A stretch of DNA of 64,000 nucleotides, from the NCBI GenBank assembly GCA_027484425.1, contig JAIXSZ010000064.1, positions 29,137-93,136 on the forward strand, written 5' to 3'. Source of the DNA: Sphingobacteriales bacterium (GTDB taxonomy: Bacteria > Bacteroidota > Bacteroidia > Chitinophagales > Chitinophagaceae). Under the pieces are notes generated by a model. The model was not told the origin of the DNA and did not search any database. It was given only the letters and a program-made list of their open reading frames with translations. This document shows, piece after piece, positions 55,801-63,807 of this stretch. The first letter of the stretch is position 1; the number at the start of each line of letters is the position of its first letter. Position numbers and translations under genes: made by a program.

Positions 55801-57445
55801 GGAAATATACTCTAGGGACTAATGCACCAGCAACAGGAACACCTGAAGGAGAACTTATGCTAACACTAGACAAAATAACATCACCATTATCACAAACACT
55901 ACCCAATGGTGTGTAGGTGATTTTGCTAATTTCATGAGCCCCAATAGTGTTAACTACTGTACCTCGTATGCCAGCATCGATATCTGTAAGAACAGTAGGT
56001 ATTGGTGCCCCAATCGCTAATGGGTTGTTAGCACTAATCAACTGCAAATGCAAATCTGTTACAGAAACAAATGTGGGAAGTAAACTGATGGAATTAAGAT
56101 TACTTCCAAAATTAGTTTGAATCTGAGCAATAGTAAAGCAGTTAGCACCAAGAAACCCTAAAATACCACCAGCACCAGTTATATAATCATTGTAGTTGAT
56201 AGACGCGAATGTGGTAGCTGGTACTCCGCTGTAAATAGAGTATCTGTTACCAAGTGTTTGTGCATTAGCTAGGATGTTGTTTCTGAGGTTTACTGAACCA
56301 GCCGGTAAACTGCCCAAAGCAAACTGATCAAATGCTGCTGCAGCATTTGTGAATGCACCAGTAGAGTTTGTACTTAACTGAATCGAATTATGAAACACAT
56401 TAACGCCATTTCCGCCATCGATATAAAATCCATGGGCATTCTGATCAAGGAACCCAGCACCTGGACAAGTAACGTTAGTTACAAAATTGTTTACAATATT
56501 AACGTTGCTGGCAGTAGTATTCATGTCTAGATAAATACCATATGCGCCGTTAGCGAGTGTATTTGAAATATTATTGATTTTGTTTCTCTGAACGGTACTG
56601 TTAGAAGCAACAAATGACAAAATGATACCTTGAACAGATGTTCCACCATTAATAGAGATGTTATTAATATTGTTATTCTCTATATTGGTGTTATTCCCAT
56701 TGTTCACATGTATGCCAGAAAAACCTAAACCAGTGCAATCATTGTTCCTTATTGTCCAACCATTATCTAATCCGGCAGGACCATAAGCATAAATACCTGT
56801 CTGAGCACTAGATACAGCACAATTTTCAATTGTGTTATTAGAATTAGGAGCCTCACCTATGCCAAAAAGTGCAACACCACTACCAGATGTAATTGCAATA
56901 CCAACAGTAGTAGCTGACATTCTAACATTTGTATTCTTAACAACATTGTTAGATGCACCAAGAGCTGCACTGGGGCTACCAAACCTAACAACAGCAGAAC
57001 CAGCAGCTGCTGTTGTATTTTGAATAGTTAAATCACGTGTAGTACCACCAACAGTATTTGAACCGTCAATAGTTACGTTGTTGGCACCAAATAAGTATAC
57101 AATGGCATTGCCGGCAATATTTCCAGTGATAGTGGGGGTAGCTGCAACAGCGGGCTTGATTAAAACTGAAGTATAACTAGATGGAAATGCACTGGTATTC
57201 AGCACAGCAGTAGCTGTTTCAGTAGTACCTGCAGTAATAGAAATGGTTATAGCTCCTTGATGTGTACCTGCATTGATAGCGTTGAAAGCAAGACGCAATT
57301 GGGTATATACTGTAGGACCTAAGGTACCTGCAGTAGCGGTAACAGTTACCTGAGCCTGAGCACTTAATACACCCAACAACAGGAATACACCAAGCACAAA
57401 AACCTTCATAGTCTTGCTGATTGAGTTAATAATACTTCTTTTCAT
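52883..57445 (-). CDS. T9SS-exported surface protein with seven Ig-like repeats
   Basis: A 1520-residue shorter paralogue of the giant protein at 16914-28232. The ATG at 57445 gives a signal peptide ending Ser-Ala-Gln-Ala-Gln; an in-frame ATG at 57409 is an alternative. Residues about 100-520 repeat the beta-helix signature (Asn-Val-Thr-Ile-Asp-Gly-Ser-Asn-Thr-Val-Gly-Gly-Thr-Thr-Arg-Asp-Leu-Thr-Ile is nearly identical in both proteins). A sandwich-like segment and one Ig-like unit follow, then seven BIG_2-type repeats (733-1244), two further Ig/PKD-like segments (about 1245-1425) and a T9SS type A sorting domain (about 1436-1520, Leu-Phe-Pro-Asn-Pro). Role inferred: surface adhesin or matrix component. 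It has its own promoter and terminator. Confidence 0.93.
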   Translation of the reverse strand: MKRSIINSISKTMKVFVLGVFLLLGVLSAQAQVTVTATAGTLGPTVYTQLRLAFNAINAGTHQGAITISITAGTTETATAVLNTSAFPSSYTSVLIKPAVAATPTITGNIAGNAIVYLFGANNVTIDGSNTVGGTTRDLTIQNTTAAAGSAVVRFGSPSAALGASNNVVKNTNVRMSATTVGIAITSGSGVALFGIGEAPNSNNTIENCAVSSAQTGIYAYGPAGLDNGWTIRNNDCTGLGFSGIHVNNGNNTNIENNNINNISINGGTSVQGIILSFVASNSTVQRNKINNISNTLANGAYGIYLDMNTTASNVNIVNNFVTNVTCPGAGFLDQNAHGFYIDGGNGVNVFHNSIQLSTNSTGAFTNAAAAFDQFALGSLPAGSVNLRNNILANAQTLGNRYSIYSGVPATTFASINYNDYITGAGGILGFLGANCFTIAQIQTNFGSNLNSISLLPTFVSVTDLHLQLISANNPLAIGAPIPTVLTDIDAGIRGTVVNTIGAHEISKITYTPLGSVCDNGDVILSSVSISSPSGVPVAGALVPRVYFRKGAGTWFSNAGTLTAGTAVNGTWSFTISAATMGGVTAGDVISYYVIAQTSLGAVFAEPANGLVAANVNTITTHPTTPNTYTVNTITMSGLPVSNSVCYNPTSAVNTTYTYTSTTGAPNQYTLSWTAGGPVAITAFTALPAGGITVNVPATTAVGSYTGTLIIRNSTTLCRDTLTLTLVVNPLPAAITGSSTVCIGSSTMLASATPGGTWTSTSTTIATVTPVTGMVSGVAAGVSTIIYTLPTSCATSTTVNVAIPPTAISGTLIACAGLTSTLSNASTGGSWSSSNLNATVDVVTGVVSAMMAGTSVISYTVAGCTPATAVFTVSPTPANITGRLYACETFSDTLFSATPGGIWSSASPTVATIGSATGIFTGVSSGFSNITYTLPSSGCYVTNSVTIFDIPGPIVGGPVLCQGLSIALSNSVTGGTWSSTLPGVVSINTTTGVALGVAPSGTSSITYTLGTGCNATIILTVSTPPTAISGGSTTLCTGYTANFSNGTTGGTWTSSNTTVATVSATGVVTGVSPGVVTISYSTVACNPAVYTVTVNQTPTPITGGITICNGSSTTTLTNATPGGVWTISGGATINSAGFVTGLAVGGTYVSTYTMPNACFVNAPIIVDTIPAPITGADSVCQGRSDTVFTAATGGLWSSNNAMIASVVATTGIVTGVTHGLTTISYTAVSGCTTTKPFRVSFPLPASVTVTRTPGIDTLCAGVPVTFRAHHVNGGLTPRYQWQLFGVNVGINDTLYTYTPTHGDVISCLMTNSDDVCALPSPAYVDEPINVYPNVIPVVNITTTSDTIITYLGQVVTFYAEVTTAGGAPTYQWFVDGDLIPGATNSVYAREVYDDDSVFCRVNGTPACDLGSVAASNLIRIRGTYLSVTDVNSFTTSLSLFPNPNMGSFTLSGTMASTNGEMVSVDVMNVVGQKVYSGFTTVKNGNLRHEVTVGENIAPGTYLLKVSSESETKTFHFVVGK
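53714..55249 (-). repeat. Array of seven BIG_2-type repeats in the second surface protein gene
   Basis: Seven head-to-tail units of about 73 residues with the same consensus and the same two cysteines as the 38-copy array. Divergence between units is high, so they are old duplicates. Boundaries were set from the Ala-Ile-Thr-Gly start of the first unit to the Pro-Leu-Pro end of the last. Confidence 0.9.
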
Positions 57446-57733
57446 AAACCTTATTTAAAATTTGCTCCAATAGCGTTTCGGAAAATTATAAATCCAAAAA
57501 TAACATTTTTTTTATTCCATGCAACGACTAAATCAAAAAATCAATGCAGGTAGTACTGCAAAGTAGGTACTATCTACCCAATATATACGTTTGATTATAG
57601 CAAAAACGACGAAACTGGTGGAAATAGCTACAGAGTATCTATTAATACCAAATTGACAGGCGCTAAAAATTGAAGAAATGTTAGCGAAATGCAGTTCCTT
57701 TTTCAGTCATTTACCTTGGCTTAAAAACAAAAA
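57446..57733. other. Gene-free upstream region of the second surface protein
   Basis: AT-rich spacer between the repeat-protein gene and the Bat operon terminator. Apart from the promoter candidate at 57495-57524 I see no gene or RNA. Confidence 0.5.
57495..57524 (-). promoter_or_regulatory. Predicted promoter of the second surface protein gene
   Basis: TATTTTTG (complement of 57495-57502) with a TTG (complement of 57522-57524) 19 bases upstream on the minus strand. The -7 match is full, the -33 element minimal. The leader would be about 45 nucleotides. Confidence 0.45.
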
Positions 57734-57754
57734 AGAGGTCGACTACCAACCTCT
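57734..57754 (-). terminator. Intrinsic terminator of the Bat-type operon
   Basis: A short inverted repeat (AGAGGT 57734-57739 with ACCTCT 57749-57754) followed on the minus strand by a T-tract, 23 bases after the batA-like stop. The stem is short, so moderate confidence. Confidence 0.5.
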
Positions 57755-57777
57755 CTTAGTATAATAAAAAATAGTAA

Positions 57778-58788
57778 TCAGGTTATGGTTCTAAAAATCG
57801 TATACCTGAGTACCACCTCTATTAAAAGTGCTAAGATTGCTATAGCAGCAAAAGGAAAAAACAACTCGGCATAATGTTTGAAAGAAGTAATATCTATTTT
57901 CGTTTTCTCAAGTTTGTCGATATCCTCATACACACTGGCCAAAGATCTGTTGCCAGTAGCTCTGAAATATTTACCCCCTGTTTGCTTAGCCATTTGTTTC
58001 AGCAAAGGCTCATCAATTTCCACAGGTACCATTTGTTTCTGTATGCCAAAGGGGGTTTGCTGTGGCATTAATGCCTGCCCCATAGTACCTACCCCTATAG
58101 TGTAAATCCTTACTTTGAAGGCTTTGGCTATTTCCAATGCGGTACTAGGGTCTATTATACCAGTATTGTTTACACCATCTGTCATCAATATTACTACCTT
58201 ACTTTTACCCTTGGTGCTGCGCAACCTATCTACTGCTGTGGCTAGCCCCATACCTATAGATGTACCATCTGCCACCATACCATTTCGTATCTGATTCACC
58301 TGATTTTTCAAAACATTGTGATCTATAGTAATTGGGCACATCGTAAAACTTTCGCCTGCAAATATTACCAAACCAATCCGATCTGTGGGTCTTTGATCTA
58401 TAAATTTGAGTGCCTGAGCTTTAGCAGCCTCTATTCGATTCGGCTTAAAGTCCTCTGCCATCATACTACCAGACACATCTATACTTAGCACCATATCTAT
58501 ACCTTCACTATCTACATTCTCGGTAGTATTACTACTTTGAGGGCGCGCCAAAGCAATAATAAGAGCTACAAGTGATATGATCCGCAATGCAAAAAGTAAG
58601 GGCCTAAATCTAGCCCTACCGCCCGAATTTATCGCCTTGATACCCCCCAGTGTGGTAAGGCGCATAGTTGGATTGTCATCTCGCCTACCTCTTAGTTGCC
58701 ACCATACCATAAGCGGAATAACCAACAGCAACCCAAAATAGAGGGGCTGTGCAAATGTCACATGATTCCAGTCACTGAATATACTCAT
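57778..58788 (-). CDS. batA: VWA-domain membrane protein BatA
   Basis: A 336-residue inner-membrane protein of the Bacteroidota aerotolerance (Bat) family. Two N-terminal hydrophobic helices (about 12-30 and 62-80) lead into a von Willebrand A domain with an intact metal site: Asp-Val-Ser-Gly-Ser-Met (DxSxS), a Thr in Asp-Gly-Thr-Ser-Ile-Gly and Met-Thr-Asp-Gly. A C-terminal membrane helix follows (about 310-330). The start overlaps the previous gene's stop by 4 bases (ATGA), so translation is coupled. Usually batB follows; here the next feature is a terminator and a surface protein gene. Confidence 0.88.
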   Translation of the reverse strand: MSIFSDWNHVTFAQPLYFGLLLVIPLMVWWQLRGRRDDNPTMRLTTLGGIKAINSGGRARFRPLLFALRIISLVALIIALARPQSSNTTENVDSEGIDMVLSIDVSGSMMAEDFKPNRIEAAKAQALKFIDQRPTDRIGLVIFAGESFTMCPITIDHNVLKNQVNQIRNGMVADGTSIGMGLATAVDRLRSTKGKSKVVILMTDGVNNTGIIDPSTALEIAKAFKVRIYTIGVGTMGQALMPQQTPFGIQKQMVPVEIDEPLLKQMAKQTGGKYFRATGNRSLASVYEDIDKLEKTKIDITSFKHYAELFFPFAAIAILALLIEVVLRYTIFRTIT

Positions 58789-59789
58789 ATTGTTTTTTCG
58801 GTTGGGGTAGTAGTAACAATAGCTGGTTTAGAACGCTCTACAAGTTGCCTTGCTTTGTCAATTGCTTCAGTATGCTCTTGTGGCAATGGTTGTGCCTTGG
58901 CAAACTTAGCAAGATCGGCAGTGTGCAAAATACCCGAAAGCAGGTCATAGTAGGGCTGCAACTCGCGGTGCATCTGCACTTTGTATAGTAGCTCATCAGT
59001 TGTAAGCTCCATTACAGCTGTGTTGAAGCGAGCCTCGAGATAGTTTCTTACTATATCTGTGAGTGCTACGTAATATTCTTTTACTTGCTGTTTTTGCCAT
59101 AGTTGCTGTGCCTCTAGCTCTGCCAGCAAACGCAATGTGTGCTCTTGCAGTGTTTCTTTGGGCCCTTCAGGCACTATTACTACTGGCTTGGGCCTGCGCA
59201 GATAATACACTACACCGGCTATTATTAGCACCAGCAGCACTATGGCACCAAAGATGTACCATAAATAGTCGAGCCACGATGCAGGTACATACATAATCTC
59301 TTTTATAGGCTTGAATTGTTGTGTGGTATCGACAGCTACTGTCTGCACCAGCAGTTCGAAAGAGTCAGATTGAATAGTATAGGGGTCGCCAGCAGTACCG
59401 AAAACTGGAAATACAAATGAAGGAACCTTGAAAAGACCAGAATCGAAACCAGTGAGTACCAACCGTTGTTTGTAAGTGATAACATCCCCAGCCTTCAGTG
59501 TGTCAATCTTACCGCGCTCCACTATTTCTAGCTTGTTAAATGTATCTGGTATAGTAGCCCACTCTACCCTACCTGTGGCAGGCTTATTGCTTACCTCCAG
59601 AAACAAACGCACCTGATCACCCACGGTAATCTGGCGGGCATCCATACGGGCAGTAGCACTAGCTTCGGGCTGTGCTATAGCCGCTAGCGCACCCATGCAT
59701 AGTATTAAGAACGCAGTGAGCACCCTAGGTGCCACCCTGAGTGCTACTTTATAAAAATATGTTTGTATCAATGTCATTTTATGTTTCAT
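58785..59789 (-). CDS. Bat-operon membrane protein, BatD/DUF4381-like
   Basis: A 334-residue exported protein with a signal peptide or anchor (to about residue 39), a beta-rich periplasmic domain resembling the BatD oxygen-tolerance domain (about 45-165, Ile-Thr-Val-Gly-Asp-Gln-Val-Arg-Leu), one membrane helix (about 178-200) and a cytoplasmic helical tail. The tail contains Tyr-Tyr-Val-Ala-Leu-Thr-Asp-Ile-Val-Arg-Asn-Tyr-Leu-Glu and Glu-Leu-Thr-Thr-Asp-Glu-Leu, a pattern also found in DUF4381 proteins. It is encoded between the DUF58 gene and batA, as usual for this family. Exact orthology to BatD is uncertain. Confidence 0.75.
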   Translation of the reverse strand: MKHKMTLIQTYFYKVALRVAPRVLTAFLILCMGALAAIAQPEASATARMDARQITVGDQVRLFLEVSNKPATGRVEWATIPDTFNKLEIVERGKIDTLKAGDVITYKQRLVLTGFDSGLFKVPSFVFPVFGTAGDPYTIQSDSFELLVQTVAVDTTQQFKPIKEIMYVPASWLDYLWYIFGAIVLLVLIIAGVVYYLRRPKPVVIVPEGPKETLQEHTLRLLAELEAQQLWQKQQVKEYYVALTDIVRNYLEARFNTAVMELTTDELLYKVQMHRELQPYYDLLSGILHTADLAKFAKAQPLPQEHTEAIDKARQLVERSKPAIVTTTPTEKTI

Positions 59790-59836
59790 ACCGTAAACTG
59801 TACGGAAATTTTAGATTACTTTCATTTGTTTCAGCT

Positions 59837-60703
59837 CTACCTACCCTTGAAGTAGGTTTGTAAAATTTTCACATAATCCTGATCTGTGCGCACATGCAAC
59901 AGTGAACCTCCGCTTTTGCGGAAAGTTTGCATACAATATTTATACTTTTTATCAAATGCAGCTGCATACTGCGTGCGCACACCTTTATCGTCAGTATCTA
60001 TCCATAACATTTCTTTGGTTTCAGCATCCATTACTTGTATAAGTCCGGCTGGTGGCAATTCCATGTCATATTTGTCGTAGATGTGTATGCCTACAAGGTC
60101 GTGCTTGCGGGCGGCTAGTTGCAGCGCCTGCTCATATGGGTTACTGACAAAGTCGCTGAGAAGGAATGTAATAGATCTCTTTTTCAATACGTTGTTCAGA
60201 AACTCCAGTGCCACTCTTACGTCAGTACCCCCACTATTGGTGGGTTCTAATGCTACCAGCTCCCTGATGATGCGTAAAATATGCCCTTTGCCTTTTTTAG
60301 GAGGTATGTACTTCTCTATCTTATCACTAAAAAATATGACCCCCACCATATCATTGTTGGTAGTGGCAGAAAATGACAACACCGCACTCAACTCTGTTAT
60401 TAGCTCTCGCTTCAGTTGCTTCTGAGTGCCAAATAACGAACTGCTACTGATATCTACCATTAGCATCACTACTAGCTCGCGCTCCTCCTCAAATACCTTT
60501 ACAAATGGATGGGAAAACCGAGCAGTTACGTTCCAGTCTATAAACTTCACATCATCGCCGGGTTGATACTCGCGCACCTCGCAAAACGACATACCCCTGC
60601 CTTTGAAGGTAGAATGATACTCACCTGCAAAGATGTGATTACTCAGTCCCTTGGTCTTTATTTCTATCCTTCTTACTTTTTTCAGTATCTCTGCAGTAGT
60701 CAT
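59837..60703 (-). CDS. DUF58 domain protein of the Bat operon
   Basis: A 288-residue soluble protein. The ATG at 60703 is used because the sequence upstream lacks similarity. The DUF58 signature Val-Arg-Glu-Tyr-Gln-Pro-Gly-Asp-Asp-Val-Lys-Phe-Ile-Asp-Trp-Asn appears at about 38-54. A VWA-like fold follows with Val-Asp-Ile-Ser-Ser-Ser (DxSxS). Such proteins accompany MoxR AAA ATPases in chaperone-like MoxR/VWA systems. The expected MoxR gene is absent upstream: the next gene there is on the other strand. Confidence 0.88.
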   Translation of the reverse strand: MTTAEILKKVRRIEIKTKGLSNHIFAGEYHSTFKGRGMSFCEVREYQPGDDVKFIDWNVTARFSHPFVKVFEEERELVVMLMVDISSSSLFGTQKQLKRELITELSAVLSFSATTNNDMVGVIFFSDKIEKYIPPKKGKGHILRIIRELVALEPTNSGGTDVRVALEFLNNVLKKRSITFLLSDFVSNPYEQALQLAARKHDLVGIHIYDKYDMELPPAGLIQVMDAETKEMLWIDTDDKGVRTQYAAAFDKKYKYCMQTFRKSGGSLLHVRTDQDYVKILQTYFKGR

Positions 60704-61044
60704 TGTTTTGTTATTAGTAGCTGCAAACAACGTTTTAAGGGTGGTGATCTTGTGGGTAGCGCACGTTTGCCACTGATAAGGACACCTGTGTAAACATACA
60801 TTACTTAAAGCAAGGCAACCTAAAAAAACTATATATCGCAAAAATAACCGTTACAGCCATCAGGTGTGAGTATCAATAACTTAAAATTTTCTGAAAATCT
60901 GATAGCATTTTCATCTATACATACCACACGGTGTATGCATCAACTATGGTTAAATCTGTAAGATTGTCAATAACCTCTCTTTGTAATGCAATAAATTACA
61001 ATGAAATGCGTTAGAAAACAGTACAACCGCAAAACCAGCTAAAT
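60704..61044. other. Divergent intergenic region upstream of the Bat operon
   Basis: 341 bases between the DUF58 gene and the small lipoprotein gene, presumably holding both promoters. I could not find a full TAnnTTTG/TTTG pair on either strand, and see no gene or hairpin. Confidence 0.5.
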
Positions 61045-61524
61045 ATGAAAAAGTTAATTTACTTATTAGGAATGTTATTGGCAATGGTAACTATCAACTC
61101 TTGCACCAAAACCCCAGAAAAGTATAAAGTAAAAGGTGACTACTTTATTATGGGAAGAATTAATGGCTTTGTTTCGTCTAACTCCACAACAACCTACTAC
61201 TTGGTAAATAATGGTGAACTACGCAAAGACATGACTCAAGATCGCATGTCAACCATTTCAAGTGTGGATGATTTCAATTTTCACTATCTGTTTCACCCCT
61301 CAGATTATGTAGGTGTAAACGATCTTCCATATTCTATACCTGATACACTATTGAAGAGCAATAACCAGACCATAGGCATGATGATACCTGATGCAGGCAA
61401 CATAGATATGCGAGCATCTATAAACGGTGTAATGTACAAATGGACAATTGAATACAACCTAGATAGTGTAGATGTATCGATAAAAGATTTTGTGAACAGG
61501 TGTGAGTCTTCTTTTAACAGATAG
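61045..61524 (+). CDS. Small lipoprotein, unknown function
   Basis: A 159-residue protein with a lipoprotein signal peptide ending Ile-Asn-Ser-Cys (lipidated Cys about 20). The mature part is beta-rich with a Gly-Asp-Tyr-Phe-Ile-Met-Gly strand, several Ser/Thr-rich segments and a terminal Cys in a helix. I recognise no family. It is probably exported to the periplasmic face and kept by Lgt-dependent lipidation. Codon use and composition look like the neighbours. The methyltransferase gene begins 94 bases downstream on the same strand. Confidence 0.75.
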   Translation: MKKLIYLLGMLLAMVTINSCTKTPEKYKVKGDYFIMGRINGFVSSNSTTTYYLVNNGELRKDMTQDRMSTISSVDDFNFHYLFHPSDYVGVNDLPYSIPDTLLKSNNQTIGMMIPDAGNIDMRASINGVMYKWTIEYNLDSVDVSIKDFVNRCESSFNR

Positions 61525-61618
61525 AAGGGTGACACTCATCATTCGTCATTAACAAAATAAAAATTACCAATTACCCACTCCCTTACTTACTTTTGAGCGC
61601 ACATATATCTCTCTGAAA

Positions 61619-62353
61619 ATGGATTGGTTTGAAAATTGGTTTGACTCCCCTTATTATAAGATTCTATATCAGAACCGCGATGAAGTGGAGGCTCAAGAGT
61701 TTGTGGAGCATCTTCTAGCTTACCTTCAACCAGCACCACAAAGCACAATGCTGGATATCGCCTGCGGTGCAGGCAGATTTGCGAGGCAGCTAAACAGTCA
61801 TGGATATGATGTAACAGGTATTGACATATCTGGGTCGAGTATATTGGAGGCAAAGGCGTACGAGACAGATCAACTTCAGTTTCATGTGCAGGATATGCGT
61901 CATCCTTTCATTACTAATTATTTTGATTTTGCATTCAATTTCTTTACCAGTTTTGGGTATTTTGCGCATGACCGCGACCATGCATTGGCCGCCAAATCGT
62001 TTGCGGTAGCCCTGAAAAGGGATGGCATACTGGTGATAGACTACCTAAACGCAGAATATGTGTACAATAATCTGGTGCCAGAAGAGAGTATTCTGAGGGG
62101 CAGTTATACCTTCAATATTCAACGAAAGCTGGAGCGCAAACACTTTTTGAAAGAAATCAGTTTTGTGGATGCCACCCAAGCGCCAAGGAAATTTACAGAA
62201 AGTGTGGCGGCTTTTTCGCTGGCTGACTTTGTAAAGATGTTCAGGGCAGCAAATATGTCGCTGGTGGGTACTTTTGGCGATTATAGCCTTAATGCCTACC
62301 ATCCTACAGATTCGCCGAGACTGATAATGGTGTTTAAAAAGAAACATGCTTAA
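61619..62353 (+). CDS. Class I SAM-dependent methyltransferase
   Basis: A 244-residue cytoplasmic Rossmann-fold methyltransferase. Motif I is Leu-Asp-Ile-Ala-Cys-Gly-Ala-Gly-Arg-Phe-Ala (about 42-52). Motif II-like acidic end is Gly-Ile-Asp-Ile-Ser, followed by Gln-Asp-Met-Arg for the adenine site and a Phe-Asp-Phe-Ala-Phe-Asn-Phe-Phe-Thr-Ser-Phe-Gly-Tyr-Phe strand. The N-terminal Trp-Phe-Glu-Asn-Trp-Phe-Asp-Ser-Pro-Tyr-Tyr is typical of a Bacteroidota subgroup. Substrate unknown. The stop overlaps the next gene's start by 8 bases. Confidence 0.9.
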   Translation: MDWFENWFDSPYYKILYQNRDEVEAQEFVEHLLAYLQPAPQSTMLDIACGAGRFARQLNSHGYDVTGIDISGSSILEAKAYETDQLQFHVQDMRHPFITNYFDFAFNFFTSFGYFAHDRDHALAAKSFAVALKRDGILVIDYLNAEYVYNNLVPEESILRGSYTFNIQRKLERKHFLKEISFVDATQAPRKFTESVAAFSLADFVKMFRAANMSLVGTFGDYSLNAYHPTDSPRLIMVFKKKHA

Positions 62354-62921
62354 ATCGATTCAGAACATAATTATTGGTTGTGACCAGATAGTGTGGTTTT
62401 ACCTGAATACTAGGTGGCACACAGCGTTTCTGGATGCAGTAATACCGTTTTTGCGCAATCAGTGGTTTTGGGCACCGTTATATCTTTTTTTGCTGCTGTA
62501 CATGCCGCGCAGATTTGGGAAATATGGCTGGCTATGGTGCCTGTTTTTCCTGATTACATTTGGTTTTTCTGACCAAATAAGCGCCTCCCTTATGAAACCC
62601 TACTTTGGCAGGTTGCGCCCCTGCAATGACCCTGTAATGAAGCAGGTAGTGCACCTGCTGGTGCCCTGCGGAGGGGGTAAAAGTTTCCCTTCTTCTCATG
62701 CTGCCAACCACTTTTCATTAGCTGTATTCAGCTCTATGACAGTGGGCAAATTTGCTAAATGGCTCACACCTGCCTGGCTGACATGGGCTGCCGTAGTGAG
62801 CTACTCACAAATATATGTGGGCGTACACTACCCACTAGATGTGCTGGTAGGTGGCACTATAGGGGCTTGCATAGGCTGGATGACCGGCAAATATTACAAC
62901 AAAAAGTTTGAGTTGGTATAG
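62346..62921 (+). CDS. PAP2-family membrane phosphatase
   Basis: A 191-residue polytopic protein with about five membrane helices. The three phosphatase motifs are present in order: Lys-Pro-Tyr-Phe-Gly-Arg-Leu-Arg-Pro, Pro-Ser-Ser-His (with the catalytic His), and Ser-Gln-Ile-Tyr-Val-Gly-Val-His-Tyr-Pro-Leu-Asp. Relatives dephosphorylate phosphatidic acid, undecaprenyl pyrophosphate or lipid A phosphates, and the substrate is undetermined. It overlaps the methyltransferase by 8 bases, so they form an operon. Confidence 0.9.
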   Translation: MLKSIQNIIIGCDQIVWFYLNTRWHTAFLDAVIPFLRNQWFWAPLYLFLLLYMPRRFGKYGWLWCLFFLITFGFSDQISASLMKPYFGRLRPCNDPVMKQVVHLLVPCGGGKSFPSSHAANHFSLAVFSSMTVGKFAKWLTPAWLTWAAVVSYSQIYVGVHYPLDVLVGGTIGACIGWMTGKYYNKKFELV

Positions 62922-62973
62922 GGTCTCAACACAACCTCTTTAGCAACATAGGATATTGTTAAAAACTACTACA

Positions 62974-63006
62974 TTGCGCCAATCAATATGATAGCATGTA
63001 GCTTTG
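62974..63006 (+). promoter_or_regulatory. Predicted promoter of the MscS-like gene
   Basis: TTG at 62974-62976 and TAGCTTTG at 62999-63006 with 22 bases between. The -7 element is a full TAnnTTTG match; the spacing is at the long end. The leader would be about 37 bases. Confidence 0.45.
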
Positions 63007-63048
63007 TAGAAGACAATGTGATAGCTGTAACAAAACACGTCGATTAGT

Positions 63049-63555
63049 ATGAAGCAATACGAGCTAAAACTCATAGAAACCCTGCTGGTAATAGTGGCTT
63101 ATATAGGCGCCTACTACATCAATAAGTCGTTGATAGACAGGGTACTGAAGCGCACACAACTGCCAAGAGCCAGAAGAAAAATAATAGTGCGTGCTTTCAA
63201 TCTGCTGTCAGTGATAACATCGGCTGTGTTTTTAGCGGCTATATGGGGCCTACGGCAGAGTGAAATAGCGGTTTTTGTGAGTACGATCATAACTGCTATG
63301 GGCATTGCTTTTTTTGCGCAATGGTCGTTGTTGTCGAATATCACATCTAGCATACTTATATTCTTCAATCACCCGATGAAGATAGGCGACCACATAAAAG
63401 TACTGGACAAGGATTATCCATTTGAGGGTGAAATAACTGACTTATCGTACTTTTTTGTGTATTTAAAAACGACCAGTGGTGAGTTGATAACTGTGCCTAA
63501 TTCGCTGGTGCTACAAAAGTCTATATCTATCATTACCAAAAAGCAGCAAGCTTAG
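63049..63555 (+). CDS. Small mechanosensitive channel (MscS-like)
   Basis: A 168-residue protein much shorter than E. coli MscS (286). It has about three membrane helices (about 5-25, 42-65 and 70-95). The third includes the pore-like Gly/Ala pattern. A beta domain with Phe-Phe-Asn-His-Pro-Met-Lys-Ile-Gly-Asp and the conserved Val-Pro-Asn-Ser loop follows. The C-terminal alpha/beta vestibule domain is absent, so it resembles the short MscS relatives of Bacteroidota. Role inferred: turgor-sensitive ion channel. Confidence 0.82.
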   Translation: MKQYELKLIETLLVIVAYIGAYYINKSLIDRVLKRTQLPRARRKIIVRAFNLLSVITSAVFLAAIWGLRQSEIAVFVSTIITAMGIAFFAQWSLLSNITSSILIFFNHPMKIGDHIKVLDKDYPFEGEITDLSYFFVYLKTTSGELITVPNSLVLQKSISIITKKQQA

Positions 63556-63560
63556 TTGAT

Positions 63561-63651
63561 TTGCCGGTTTATTGCCGGTGGTTTCATATGGTTTTGGGGT
63601 TAACTCGTTGATTATCAATGGTATTCACTTTTCCGGTGTGATGGCATTTTC
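63561..63651 (+). repeat. Imperfect direct repeat, copy 1
   Basis: About 91 bases with two TTGCCGGT units near the left end, then GGTGGTTTCAT, and later GTTGATTATCAAT. It is matched by copy 2 at 63808-63899 with scattered substitutions and a small length change. It is non-coding in appearance. Confidence 0.7.
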
Positions 63652-63807
63652 CGGTAGGTGTTTGTCTGAACCACTGATTCACCTGATTGATTTGATTTTC
63701 AAGATGTGGGCTGTATGGATGCGCCTGTATGAGGTTATTTATTTTCATATTGGGTTTATTGTTTATTTCTGTAGCCGTCGCTAAAAAGCTATGGCTACTG
63801 GTAAGTT

